15,572 nucleotides of DNA, taken from DASYUM01 sp036001225 (GTDB lineage Bacteria; Methylomirabilota; Methylomirabilia; Rokubacteriales; DASRDR01). Below are positions 7,750 through 14,454 of the stretch, piece by piece. The DNA lies in NCBI GenBank assembly GCA_036001225.1, contig DASYUM010000229.1, forward strand, positions 1-15,572. Reading direction: 5' to 3'. Made by a program: the position numbers and the translations under genes. The notes below the pieces were generated by a model that was not told the DNA's origin, ran no database searches, and saw only the letters and a list, made by a program, of their open reading frames with translations. The number at the start of each line of letters is the position of its first letter. Position 1 is the stretch's first letter.

Positions 7750-8433
7750 TCACGGCTGTTCTTTCAGGACGTACGCGCGGTAAAGACCGGTCATGTACTG
7801 CCAGCGCATCTCGGCGGCCTGCCGCACCGCCTCCACCGCCCGGGCCCGCATCTCCGGACCGGCCGCGTACTTCTCCACGATCTCGTAGCCTCGCTCGCCG
7901 TGGACCTCGTCGGCGTCGATGTGGATGGCGAAGAACTCGACCTCGTGGTCGGCGAACCCGTAGTGGGACTTGAGGGGGGGCAGGTTCCGCTTGTAGATCC
8001 CCGGCACCTGCGACTCGAGGCCCACCAGGAGCCCAGCCGCCGCCTCGTAGAACGGCCGGTGGGCCGTCTCGTAGCACCAGGCGGTCAGCGCCCGCGTGGT
8101 CGGGAGTTGGGTGGTGGTCTCGACGGTGGACCGGCTGACCCCGCAGGCCTCGGCGAAGCGGATCAGGAAGTCCACGTGCTTGATCCCGGCCTCCTCCTCC
8201 ACGATGTTCTCGAGGAGGAAGTCGCGGGCGTCGGGGTACGGGCACTCGGCGTACACCGCCGCGCACCAGCGAGGAAACTGGGAGACGTACTGATAGTGCT
8301 GGGCGGCCCAGGCGCCGAGCTGGGCCCGGGTGAGCGTCCCCTTCACCCACTCCTCGGTAAACGGGTTCAGCCGGCTGTGGCGGGCGTTGACGGCGTCTTC
8401 CAGCTGACGGCGAAACGCGCTCGGCTCGGCCAT
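7750..8433 (-). CDS. CADD/PqqC-like dimetal oxidase (heme-oxygenase-like fold, TENA/THI-4/PqqC superfamily)
   Basis: This is a 227-residue all-helical enzyme. Six metal ligands appear at the spacing known for the heme-oxygenase-like diiron/dimetal oxidases: Glu79, His86 (E-x6-H in EEEAGIKH), Glu140 (in LESQVP), and His171, Asp175, His178 (in HIDADEVH). The region WVKGTLTRAQLGAWAAQHY and the FP-x-W after it resemble Chlamydia CADD, which makes p-aminobenzoate. The tyrosine that CADD consumes seems to be replaced here (NPFTEEW, Thr26); this rests on a remembered alignment. The ATG at 8433 has GAGGGG 7 bases upstream; the longer frame to 8778 overlaps the preceding gene and is not protein-like. 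The reaction is unknown, with p-aminobenzoate-type synthesis or another oxidative step possible. Confidence 0.85.
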   Translation of the reverse strand: MAEPSAFRRQLEDAVNARHSRLNPFTEEWVKGTLTRAQLGAWAAQHYQYVSQFPRWCAAVYAECPYPDARDFLLENIVEEEAGIKHVDFLIRFAEACGVSRSTVETTTQLPTTRALTAWCYETAHRPFYEAAAGLLVGLESQVPGIYKRNLPPLKSHYGFADHEVEFFAIHIDADEVHGERGYEIVEKYAAGPEMRARAVEAVRQAAEMRWQYMTGLYRAYVLKEQP

Positions 8434-8511
8434 GACGTATCCCCTCACACGGATGACGAGAGTTTGGGCTCGACCCGACGGCTCCGATTTTCGGGGGTGA
8501 GACGATCTTAG
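8434..8511. promoter_or_regulatory. Leader/possible promoter region of the CADD-like gene
   Basis: These 78 bases lie between the 8-bp hairpin and the CADD-like start. They are less GC-rich than their surroundings and contain CCGA-TTT-TCGG (8485-8495), a small dyad, and the GAGGGG ribosome site. No clear -35/-10 pair was found, so a promoter here is inferred from the gap and hairpin only. Confidence 0.25.
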
Positions 8512-8530
8512 TCCGCCGGCGACCGGCGGA
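8512..8530 (-). terminator. 8-bp perfect hairpin after the TfoX-N-like stop, weak terminator candidate
   Basis: TCCGCCGG and CCGGCGGA form a perfect 8-bp stem with a 3-base loop, directly abutting the TGA of the TfoX-N-like gene on the minus strand. What follows in transcription direction is CTAAGATC, not a T-run. It could be a factor-dependent or partial terminator separating the slipin group from the CADD-like gene, or a transcript-end stabiliser. Confidence 0.4.
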
Positions 8531-8968
8531 TCAAGGGCGCCCGCCTTCGGCGGCGTGCTCGTGCCGCACGAGATCGCGGGCGCGATGAAGCCACTTGAGC
8601 GCGCGGGAGAGCTCCGCCGCCTCGGCGACGTCGCACTCCACCCAGCCGCGAGCGGCGAAGCGTCGGTGAGGGCGGATGCCGCCGGTGGCCAGCGCGCGCT
8701 CCTGGTCGGCGCGGGAGAGCCGGATCCAGAGGTCGTGGTCCTTGGCCCGGATCGGATAGCATCCGAACAGCTCGCCACCCACGAAGTACCCCCAGCGCCC
8801 GAACATGGGCGTGATGCGCACGCCCGCCCACGTCCCCACCACCTGGTTGAGCGCCCCCGCGATCCCCTCGCCGCCGGTACTCAGCGCGCGGCGATCGCGC
8901 CGCGCGCGGCCGGTGCCCCGTGGGCTCTTCGGGGCTGGGGCACGCGCCCGGGCCCGGGGCCTCCTCAC
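8531..8968 (-). CDS. TfoX N-terminal-domain-like protein
   Basis: The frame from a GTG at 8968 encodes 145 residues. From about residue 38 onward it looks like a TfoX_N domain (PF04993): ALNQVVGTWAGVRITPMFGRWGYFVGG, then LFGCYP, HDLWIRLS, and a C-terminal WVECDVAEAAELSRALKWLHRA helix. The domain occurs alone in many small proteins of unknown role as well as in the competence regulator TfoX. The GTG overlaps the slipin stop as GTGA. However, the first 30 or so residues are only Arg, Pro, Ala and Gly, and their DNA is packed with strong hairpins. Translation may therefore begin further in, at CTG 8884 or GTG 8842. The domain assignment is likely and the N-terminus doubtful. Confidence 0.72.
   Translation of the reverse strand: MRRPRARARAPAPKSPRGTGRARRDRRALSTGGEGIAGALNQVVGTWAGVRITPMFGRWGYFVGGELFGCYPIRAKDHDLWIRLSRADQERALATGGIRPHRRFAARGWVECDVAEAAELSRALKWLHRARDLVRHEHAAEGGRP
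8884..8943 (-). repeat. Cluster of strong GC hairpins at the slipin/TfoX-N-like junction
   Basis: GCGCGCGGCG (8884-8893) pairs perfectly with CGCCGCGCGC (8898-8907) across a 4-base loop. Next to it GTGCCCC (8913-8919) pairs with GGGGCAC (8937-8943), with inner pairing of CCCCG and CGGGG. These lie just downstream of the slipin stop on the minus strand and could stabilise or end the slipin transcript, or limit ribosome access to the next gene. Confidence 0.5.
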
Positions 8969-9864
8969 CGGCCGCCGTCCCCCGGCGCACCGGCGCCGGC
9001 AAACGGCCGGAGGAGCGTGGTGAACTCCAGCGGGAAGACGATCTTGGTCGCCGGGCTGGCGCCGAGGGCGCGGAGGGCGTCCAGGTACTGCAGACCCATC
9101 GTCTTGGCATCCACGTGCTGGGCGACCTGGAACACCGTCTGGAGGGCGAGGGCGAACCCTTCGGCCCGGAGGATCGCCGCCTGGCGGTCGGCCTCGGCGC
9201 GGAGGATGGTCGCCTGGCGGTCCCCCTCCGCCTTCAGGATGGCCGACTGTTTATCGCCCTCAGCGACCTTGATCGCCGCCTCCCGGGTCCCGTCGGCCTC
9301 GAGGACGACGGCCCGCCGGCTCCGCTCGGCCGCCATCTGCTTGTTCATGGCGGTCTGGACCTCCACCGGCGGCTGGATCTCGCGGATCTCGACCGAGGTC
9401 ACCTTCACGCCCCACCGCTCGGTCACCTCGTCCAGCTTCGTCCGGAGGACGGTGTTGATCTGCTCGCGCTTGGCCAGCACATCGTCGAGCGGAATGTCGC
9501 CCACCACCGCCCGCAGCGTCGTCGTGGCGATCCCCTGGGAGGCGCCGGCGAAGTCCTGGACATTCAGCACCGACGCCGAGGGGTCCACCACCTTCCAGTA
9601 GACCAGGAAGTCGATGTTGATCGGCGCGTTGTCGCGGGTGATGCAGGTCTGCTGGGGGATGTCGAGGAACAGCTCCCGCAAGTCCACCCGGATCGCCCGG
9701 TCGATGATCGGGAAGATCAATACGACCCCCGGCCCCTTCTCCCCGATCGAGCGACCGAGCCGCAGCACGACCAGCCGCTGATACTCGGGCACGACCCGAA
9801 TCGAGGTCCAGATCACGAGGAGCACGATGAGGATGACCGGAATCCAGCCGAGGAGCGCGTCCAT
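8965..9864 (-). CDS. SPFH/band 7 protein, slipin (stomatin-like)
   Basis: This is a 299-residue membrane-anchored scaffold protein of the slipin branch. One N-terminal membrane segment (about 8-23: PVILIVLLVIWTS) leads into RVVPEYQRLVVLRLGRSIGEKGPGVVLIFPIIDR, which is diagnostic of stomatin-like SPFH domains. After the SPFH domain comes a charged helix with 11-residue repeats ending AEG or AEA (about 192-236: DKQSAILKAEG, DRQATILRAEA, DRQAAILRAEG), the coiled region that drives oligomerisation. The ATG at 9864 has GGAGGG 6 bases upstream; the longer frame to 9933 runs into the preceding gene. Slipins are often paired with an NfeD protease-like partner, which is absent here. It probably organises membrane microdomains. 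Confidence 0.95.
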   Translation of the reverse strand: MDALLGWIPVILIVLLVIWTSIRVVPEYQRLVVLRLGRSIGEKGPGVVLIFPIIDRAIRVDLRELFLDIPQQTCITRDNAPINIDFLVYWKVVDPSASVLNVQDFAGASQGIATTTLRAVVGDIPLDDVLAKREQINTVLRTKLDEVTERWGVKVTSVEIREIQPPVEVQTAMNKQMAAERSRRAVVLEADGTREAAIKVAEGDKQSAILKAEGDRQATILRAEADRQAAILRAEGFALALQTVFQVAQHVDAKTMGLQYLDALRALGASPATKIVFPLEFTTLLRPFAGAGAPGDGGR

Positions 9865-9886
9865 GATCAGCCCTCCCGTGGTGCGG

Positions 9887-10219
9887 TCAGGGGAAGATCT
9901 GCCGATAGGCGAAGCGCGCCCGATCCCCGGCACCGCCGAACCGCGCGTCGTAGTCCCGGGTCATGGCCCGGAGGGTATCGGAGGCCAGGAAGCCGCGCAG
10001 CGACGCCTCGGAGTCGAACTCGTAGCAGACCATGTACTGCCACGGCTCGGCGCCGGCGTGCGCGGTCTCGACCGGGAGCGCCGCGTAGCGCCGCATGCCG
10101 AGGCAGCCGGGCACCCGGGTCACCTCGGCCGCCCGCACGGTGTCGTACCACTCGTTGAACGCGCCCTCCAGCTCGGGAGCGATGGTCGCCTTCACCACCA
10201 GCAGGGCGGATGGCGTCAT
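9887..10219 (-). CDS. Small dimeric alpha+beta-barrel-type protein (DUF4286/EthD-like)
   Basis: This is a 110-residue protein of unknown function. The pattern LLVVKATIAPELEGAFNEWYDTVRAAEVTRVPGCLGMRRY, then WQYMVCYEFDSEASLRGFLASDTLRAM, fits the dimeric ferredoxin-like barrel families (DUF4286, EthD, ABM). In these a W-Y near the first helix and a P-G before the second strand are common. Some relatives are oxygenases or isomerases, but catalytic residues cannot be named here. The ATG at 10219 overlaps the glycosyltransferase stop as ATGA, and a run of G and A (GAGGGGGG) sits 6 bases upstream. It is therefore well positioned for coupled translation. The slipin gene follows 22 bases later. Confidence 0.72.
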   Translation of the reverse strand: MTPSALLVVKATIAPELEGAFNEWYDTVRAAEVTRVPGCLGMRRYAALPVETAHAGAEPWQYMVCYEFDSEASLRGFLASDTLRAMTRDYDARFGGAGDRARFAYRQIFP

Positions 10220-11241
10220 GCGGGTCCCCCCTCACCCCCGACCCCTCCCACCCTGAGGGGGGCGAGGGGGGGGTGGAGGCCCCCCGGCACCGTGGCGGCG
10301 AGTGCCGCGGCCACCCGGTCCACGGTCAGCCCGCTCCAGGGGTCGGGCGCGCCGGGCCGGGCGCCGGCCAGCACGGTCACCCGCGTCCCGAGCGGGCGCC
10401 ACACCGCGGGGTCGCTCGGCCCGAACAGAGCCAGCGTCGGGCAGCCGACTGCGGCCGCGGCATGGGTCGGCCCCGAGTCGTTGCCGACGAACGCCCGCGC
10501 CGCGGCCAACAGGGCGACCAGCTGTCGCGGGGACGGATCGACCGCGACCACGACACCGGCCAGGTCGGCCTCCGCGGCGAGCCACGCGGCCACCACCGCG
10601 TCGGCCGGCCCGGTCGTCACCACGACCGGGACGCCGGCTGCTCGGAGCCGACGGAGGAGCGCCGGATAGCCCGGCCAGGTCTTGGCCGGACTTCCGGCCC
10701 CGGGGTGGACCGCCACCGGCTCCTGCAGCGCCAGCCCACGGCCGGCGAGCCAGTCGCGCGCCCAGCCGCGCTCGGTGTCTCCGACGCCGAGGCGGGCCGC
10801 CGGCACGCCGGCCGGGAGCGGGCCGAGCGGGGCCAACGTCTCGATGAGGTGCCGGCTCGCGTGGCGCGTGGCCCCCGGCGGCGGCGCCGCCCGCGCGATC
10901 ACGACCCGAGGGCCGAGGCCTTCGAGGTGCGCGCGATAGGTGGCATCGCCGGCGCCGAACCAGGAGACGATGAGGTCGTAGCCCCCGAGGCGCCGGAGCA
11001 GCGCCGGATCGGGCTCCGGCGTGAACAGCCCCCCGAGCGCGAGATCGTCGAGCGGGACGGTGCTCTCGGCGTAACCCGACCCGGTCAGCAAGGCAGCCAG
11101 CCGCGGCGCGGCGGCCACCGTCCGCTGGAGGCCGGACACGAGCTGCGCGAGGTAGCCAAGGGCCGGCAGTGCCAGCAGCACGTCGCCCAGCGCGCCCGGG
11201 TGCACGATGAGCGCGCGTGGCACGGGTGGGGCGCCGATCAC
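10216..11241 (-). CDS. Glycosyltransferase family 9 (heptosyltransferase-like)
   Basis: This is a 341-residue GT-B glycosyltransferase related to the ADP-heptose:LPS heptosyltransferases, which add sugars to surface polysaccharide at the inner membrane. The N-terminal acceptor-side motif is ALIVHPGALGDVLLALPALG (10-29). The linker AVHPGAGSPAKTWP and the C-terminal donor-site motif FVGNDSGPTHAAAAVGCPTLALFGPSDP are also present. The GTG at 11241 overlaps the PAP2 stop as GTGA, which favours it. A second GTG at 11223 (MPRALIVHPGALGD) would match the family's usual short N-terminus and cannot be excluded. The last residues are a low-complexity Gly/Pro tail whose DNA also supplies the next gene's ribosome site. 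The exact sugar is unknown. Confidence 0.92.
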   Translation of the reverse strand: MIGAPPVPRALIVHPGALGDVLLALPALGYLAQLVSGLQRTVAAAPRLAALLTGSGYAESTVPLDDLALGGLFTPEPDPALLRRLGGYDLIVSWFGAGDATYRAHLEGLGPRVVIARAAPPPGATRHASRHLIETLAPLGPLPAGVPAARLGVGDTERGWARDWLAGRGLALQEPVAVHPGAGSPAKTWPGYPALLRRLRAAGVPVVVTTGPADAVVAAWLAAEADLAGVVVAVDPSPRQLVALLAAARAFVGNDSGPTHAAAAVGCPTLALFGPSDPAVWRPLGTRVTVLAGARPGAPDPWSGLTVDRVAAALAATVPGGLHPPLAPLRVGGVGGEGGPA

Positions 11242-11972
11242 CCGGAGGGCGCGCTCGCGCCGGACGGGGACTCCACGCCGGCCGACACGCCAGCGGGAAC
11301 GGCCGGGAGCGGCGCCAGCCGGTCCGCCAGCCGGAGCCCCAGCCTGCCGGCCCACCAGCCGATCAGCGCCCCCCCGAGGACGTCGGAGAGAAAGTGGGCG
11401 TTGAGGAGCAGGCGGGACGCGCCGACCCCGGCGGCGACGGCGAGCCAGCTCCGGCGGCCGGCCGGGGCGGCGGCCGTCAGCGCGGCGGCCACCGCGAACG
11501 CCGTGGTCGTGTGCCCGGAGGGAAAGCTGTGATAGCGGGAGTCCGTGAGGCACGGCCAGTGAAAGAAGCCGGTCGTCGCCGGGTCGGGCCAGCCGACGGC
11601 GGCCCCGGTCGGCCCGACCAGATCGACGCCCCAGCCGTCCACCAGCTTCGGGCGGGCGCGGCACGCCACCTGCTTGACGACCTGGACCGTCAGGCTGCCG
11701 AGGGCGATACCGGCCAGCCCGCCCGCGCTCGCCCGCACGAGCCCGACGTCGCCGCTGCGATGGGCGACCACGGCGAGAGTGGCGAGGAGGCCGCTGGCCG
11801 CCCAGGCGGTCCCGAGGAGCGTGAAGCCGTTCGCGACCAGGCGCACCTCGTGCGAGACCACGTGGCGAAACGCGAAGTCGTGAATCGCGCTGTCCGCCGG
11901 CACGGCGGCGGCGAGCGCGAGCACGAGCGCACCCACGAGGAGACGACGGCGGCCCCCGGCGGGTCTCGGCAT
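11238..11972 (-). CDS. PAP2-family membrane phosphatase
   Basis: This is a 244-residue integral membrane phosphatase of the PAP2 superfamily, which removes phosphate from lipids such as undecaprenyl pyrophosphate or phosphatidate. All three catalytic motifs are intact: K-x6-R-P (Lys100 to Pro108), PSGH (151-154) and S-R-x5-H-x3-D (Ser186, Arg187, His193, Asp197). Several hydrophobic helices surround them. The ATG at 11972 is chosen because the longer frame to 12140 adds a basic non-membrane stretch through the intergenic region. The ribosome site is weak. Next to a family 9 glycosyltransferase it could recycle a lipid carrier during surface glycan assembly, which is inference. It is the first gene of the minus-strand series. 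Confidence 0.92.
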   Translation of the reverse strand: MPRPAGGRRRLLVGALVLALAAAVPADSAIHDFAFRHVVSHEVRLVANGFTLLGTAWAASGLLATLAVVAHRSGDVGLVRASAGGLAGIALGSLTVQVVKQVACRARPKLVDGWGVDLVGPTGAAVGWPDPATTGFFHWPCLTDSRYHSFPSGHTTTAFAVAAALTAAAPAGRRSWLAVAAGVGASRLLLNAHFLSDVLGGALIGWWAGRLGLRLADRLAPLPAVPAGVSAGVESPSGASAPSG

Positions 11973-12182
11973 GGCTCTGACTAGCACCCACGCCCGCAGG
12001 GTGTCAAGCGGACCGCCGGCCTCGGCCTGGGGAGTTCGCGCCAGATGCCGGCCACGGTCGAACGGCACTTTGACCTGCCTCTTGACACGTCGCCGAGAAA
12101 GACCTAAGAGTTTTGATAGGATAGCCTTAGGGTTCCACATCTAGAGCGCCCAGGGGAGGTCGGCCCCCGAAGCCCTGCCTCG
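11973..12182. promoter_or_regulatory. Divergent intergenic region with probable promoter for the two-component operon
   Basis: This 210-base region separates the PAP2 gene (minus) from the two-component operon (plus). A locally AT-rich core (about 12080-12135) contains TTGACA at 12082-12087 on the plus strand. A weak -10 candidate TAAGAG lies 17 bases on (12105-12110); TAGGAT at 12117-12122 is an alternative -10 but badly spaced. CCTAAG (12103-12108) and CTTAGG (12126-12131) form a perfect inverted repeat over the same core, which could be an operator. No minus-strand promoter was recognised. Confidence 0.45.
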
Positions 12183-12617
12183 ATGGTGATGCACGGACAC
12201 GATGGTCCTGGTCGTCCCCTGGCGCCGACTCGGCCCGGCGGCGGCCCCGGCCGGAAGCGGCCGAGCCGGCGCCCGCGGCCGAAGAGCAAGTCGAACAACG
12301 AGATCGAGCGGCTGCGCGCGCGGGTGGCGTGGCTGGAAGGCCAACTGGCGGAGCGCGAGCAGGAAGCGATGGCCCGCCAGGCTCGCGACGAAGCCTCCCG
12401 GACGTCAACGAGTCGGCTCAACCACGAGCTGCGAAACCGGCTCGGCGCCATCAGCAACGCGGTGTACTACCTCAAGCTGGTTCGCCCGACCGGCGCGCAA
12501 GTGAACGAGTACCTCGATCTCCTCGAGCGCGAGGTCGCGACGGTGAGACGGGCGATCGCGGACTATCAAGTCGGGGATGGCCGGCGGCCAACTCCGCTGG
12601 CCGACGCCGCGGGCTGA
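12183..12617 (+). CDS. Stand-alone histidine-kinase phosphoacceptor (HisKA/DHp-like) protein without ATPase domain
   Basis: This is a 144-residue protein. Residues 1-38 are Gly/Pro/Arg/Lys-rich and probably disordered. A coiled coil NEIERLRARVAWLEGQLAEREQ (39-60) leads into RLNHELRNRLGAISNAVYYLKLV (78-100), an H-box with phosphoacceptor candidate His81. A second helix NEYLDLLEREVATVRRAIADYQ (108-129) follows, and the protein ends soon after. The usual HELRNP proline is Arg86. The HATPase domain expected next is absent, and only 24 bases separate the stop from the next start, so no remnant exists. It may act as a phosphotransfer or decoy partner for the receivers encoded next to it. The ATG at 12183 has its nearest purine-rich site (GGGGAGG) over 20 bases away, so the start is uncertain. 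Confidence 0.75.
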   Translation: MVMHGHDGPGRPLAPTRPGGGPGRKRPSRRPRPKSKSNNEIERLRARVAWLEGQLAEREQEAMARQARDEASRTSTSRLNHELRNRLGAISNAVYYLKLVRPTGAQVNEYLDLLEREVATVRRAIADYQVGDGRRPTPLADAAG

Positions 12618-12627
12618 CCGCGGCGTC
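12603..12627 (+). promoter_or_regulatory. Perfect 10-bp hairpin with a stop codon in its loop, before the hybrid kinase ribosome site
   Basis: GACGCCGCGG (12603-12612) pairs perfectly with CCGCGGCGTC (12618-12627) around the 5-base loop GCTGA. The loop holds the TGA that ends the lone phosphoacceptor gene (12615-12617). The kinase ribosome site GGAAGG begins 4 bases after the stem. There is no T-run, so this is not a standard terminator. It could affect translational coupling or transcript processing between the two genes. Confidence 0.6.
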
Positions 12628-12641
12628 ATCGGAAGGGGGTG

Positions 12642-14447
12642 ATGGTGGCCACCATCGGAAAGGTGCTCGTCGTCGATGACGACGAGACCATGCTCAAGAC
12701 GCTGGCCGACGTACTGCGCCTGCGGGGACACGCCGTCGACGCCGCGTCGCGTGGCGAGTACGCGCTGCTGCGAGCGCGCATCGAGCAGCACCGCATGCGC
12801 CCCTTCGACGCGGCCATCGTGGACATCAATCTCCCGCAGCTGAATGGCCTGGAGCTGGTGGAAGCCCTGAAGACCATATCGCCCGACACCGAGATCATTT
12901 TCGTGACGGCCTACGCCTCGCTGGCCACCGCCATTCTGGCTGTCGAACGACACGCCTTCGCCTACCTCGTCAAGCCGTTCGACATGGATCAACTGCTCGC
13001 GACCCTCGACCGGGCCCTGGAGGCGGGAGCGGCCCGGGAGGCAGAGCGACAGCGGGCACAGGATGCGCTCCGGGAGTCGGAAGAGCGCTATCGGACGCTC
13101 GTCGAGAGCGCGCGAGACGTGATCTTCACCATGTCGGCCGATGGTGTCTTCACCTCGCTGAACCCCGTCTTCGAAGAGCTGACGGGGTGGCGCCGCGAGA
13201 AGTGGATCGGCCGACGGTTCAAGGGGCTGATTCACCCCGCTGACCTCCCCTCGTTCACGAGGCAGTTCCGGCGCTTCCTGCAAGGCGACAGCCTGCCGCC
13301 GCGGGAAGTGCGCGTCCGCACGAGGTCGGGCGAGTATCGGACCGGCGAGATTACGGCGACGCGGCGAATCAAGGAGGGTAAGGTCGTCGAGCTCCTGGGG
13401 ATTGCTCGCGACGTCACCGAGCGGAAGCTGGCCGAAGCGGCACTACGAGCCAGCGAGGAACGCTACCGCACCCTCTTCGAGAACGCCAACGACGTCGTCT
13501 TCACCATGGACCGCGCCGGTAATTTCACGGCGGTCAACCGAGCGGGCGAGCACCTGACCGGCTACCGGCGCGACGAGACTTCAACCATGAACTTCGCCCA
13601 AGTGGTCGCGCCGCCATATCTGGAGCTCCTGCACCAGATGCTGGCCCAGAAGATCATCGGGGGCGGGCCGACGACCTACGAGCTCGAGATCGTCGCCCGG
13701 GACGGCCACTGGGTGCCGCTCGAAGTCAGCACGCGGCCGATTTACCAGGACAACAGGCTCGTCGGGGTGCAGGGCATCGCCCGTGATATCACGGAGCGGA
13801 AGCAGGCGCAGGAGGCCCTGCGGCGCCTGAACGAGGCCCAGGAGGACGTGGCCAGACGGATCGCCCACGCCCTCCACGACGAGGCCGGCCAGGTATTGGC
13901 CTCGGTGTACCTGGCGGTGGCGGAGGTCGCCCGGGAGCTGTCGTCGCCCGCCCGGGAGCGTTTGGCCCGGATCTCGCAGCTCCTCGACCAGGTCGACGAG
14001 CAGCTACGGCGCCTGTCGCACGAGCTCCGGCCCACCATTCTCGATGACCTGGGGCTGCTGCCGGCACTCGAGTTTCTCGTGGAAGGCGTCGCCAAGCGGA
14101 CGGGCCTGGCCATCACCGCCAAAGGCCCGACCGATGGACGCCTTCCGCCACCGGTCGAAACCGCTCTCTATCGAGTCGTCCAGGAGGCGCTGACGAACGT
14201 CACCAAGCACGCTCAGGCCCAGAACGTGATGATCGAGCTCCGGCGGGAAGACCGGACGATCTGGGTGTCCATCCACGACGATGGGATCGGCTTCGAGGTC
14301 CCCGCCGTGCTGGCCAAGCGAGGCCAGCGGGGACTCGGCCTGATCGGGATCCGGGAACGGCTCCACGCGCTCGGAGGCACCCTCCAGATCGATTCCCAGC
14401 CGGGCCAGGGCACCGAGCTGATCGTCGCGGTGCCCCTGAAAGGATGA
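12642..14447 (+). CDS. Hybrid sensor histidine kinase REC-PAS-PAS-HisKA_3-HATPase
   Basis: This is a soluble sensor kinase of 601 residues from ATG 12642; numbers below count from the GTG one codon earlier. The receiver domain (about 8-125) has the acidic pair Asp13-Asp15, phosphoacceptor Asp62 in IVDINLP, Thr90 and Lys112. Two PAS domains follow (about 147-265 and 273-391), each closed by a D-V/I-T-E-R-K motif. The NarX/DesK-type HisKA_3 helix VARRIAHALHDEAGQ carries His413. The ATPase domain shows YRVVQEALTNVTKHA (N box), DDGIGF and GQRGLGLIGIRERL. No membrane segment is present, so the signal is probably cytoplasmic. GGAAGG lies 5 bases before the ATG. The cognate target is almost certainly the regulator 7 bases downstream. 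Confidence 0.95.
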   Translation: MVATIGKVLVVDDDETMLKTLADVLRLRGHAVDAASRGEYALLRARIEQHRMRPFDAAIVDINLPQLNGLELVEALKTISPDTEIIFVTAYASLATAILAVERHAFAYLVKPFDMDQLLATLDRALEAGAAREAERQRAQDALRESEERYRTLVESARDVIFTMSADGVFTSLNPVFEELTGWRREKWIGRRFKGLIHPADLPSFTRQFRRFLQGDSLPPREVRVRTRSGEYRTGEITATRRIKEGKVVELLGIARDVTERKLAEAALRASEERYRTLFENANDVVFTMDRAGNFTAVNRAGEHLTGYRRDETSTMNFAQVVAPPYLELLHQMLAQKIIGGGPTTYELEIVARDGHWVPLEVSTRPIYQDNRLVGVQGIARDITERKQAQEALRRLNEAQEDVARRIAHALHDEAGQVLASVYLAVAEVARELSSPARERLARISQLLDQVDEQLRRLSHELRPTILDDLGLLPALEFLVEGVAKRTGLAITAKGPTDGRLPPPVETALYRVVQEALTNVTKHAQAQNVMIELRREDRTIWVSIHDDGIGFEVPAVLAKRGQRGLGLIGIRERLHALGGTLQIDSQPGQGTELIVAVPLKG

Positions 14448-14454
14448 CATCCCG

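Noticed and set aside
8480..8497. Similarity of the small dyad here (minus strand CCGAAAATCGGAG) to CCGAAAGTCGGAG at 15137-15149
   Set aside because: A 13-mer with one mismatch is expected many times by chance in a window of this size, so no shared regulator is claimed.
9160..9300. Repeated DNA pattern (ctggcggtc / gcctcggcgcggaggat) that could be taken as a tandem repeat or CRISPR-like array
   Set aside because: It encodes the 11-residue AEG repeats of the slipin coiled coil in frame; there are no spacers.
10216..11991. 591-residue minus-strand frame suggesting a large fusion glycosyltransferase
   Set aside because: The first 250 residues are an out-of-frame reading of the PAP2 gene. Family 9 similarity begins only at the GTG near 11241.
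12202..12504. 100-residue plus-strand frame inside the lone phosphoacceptor gene
   Set aside because: It is an Arg/Ser/Ala-rich shadow frame. The overlapping frame has a coiled coil and an H-box.
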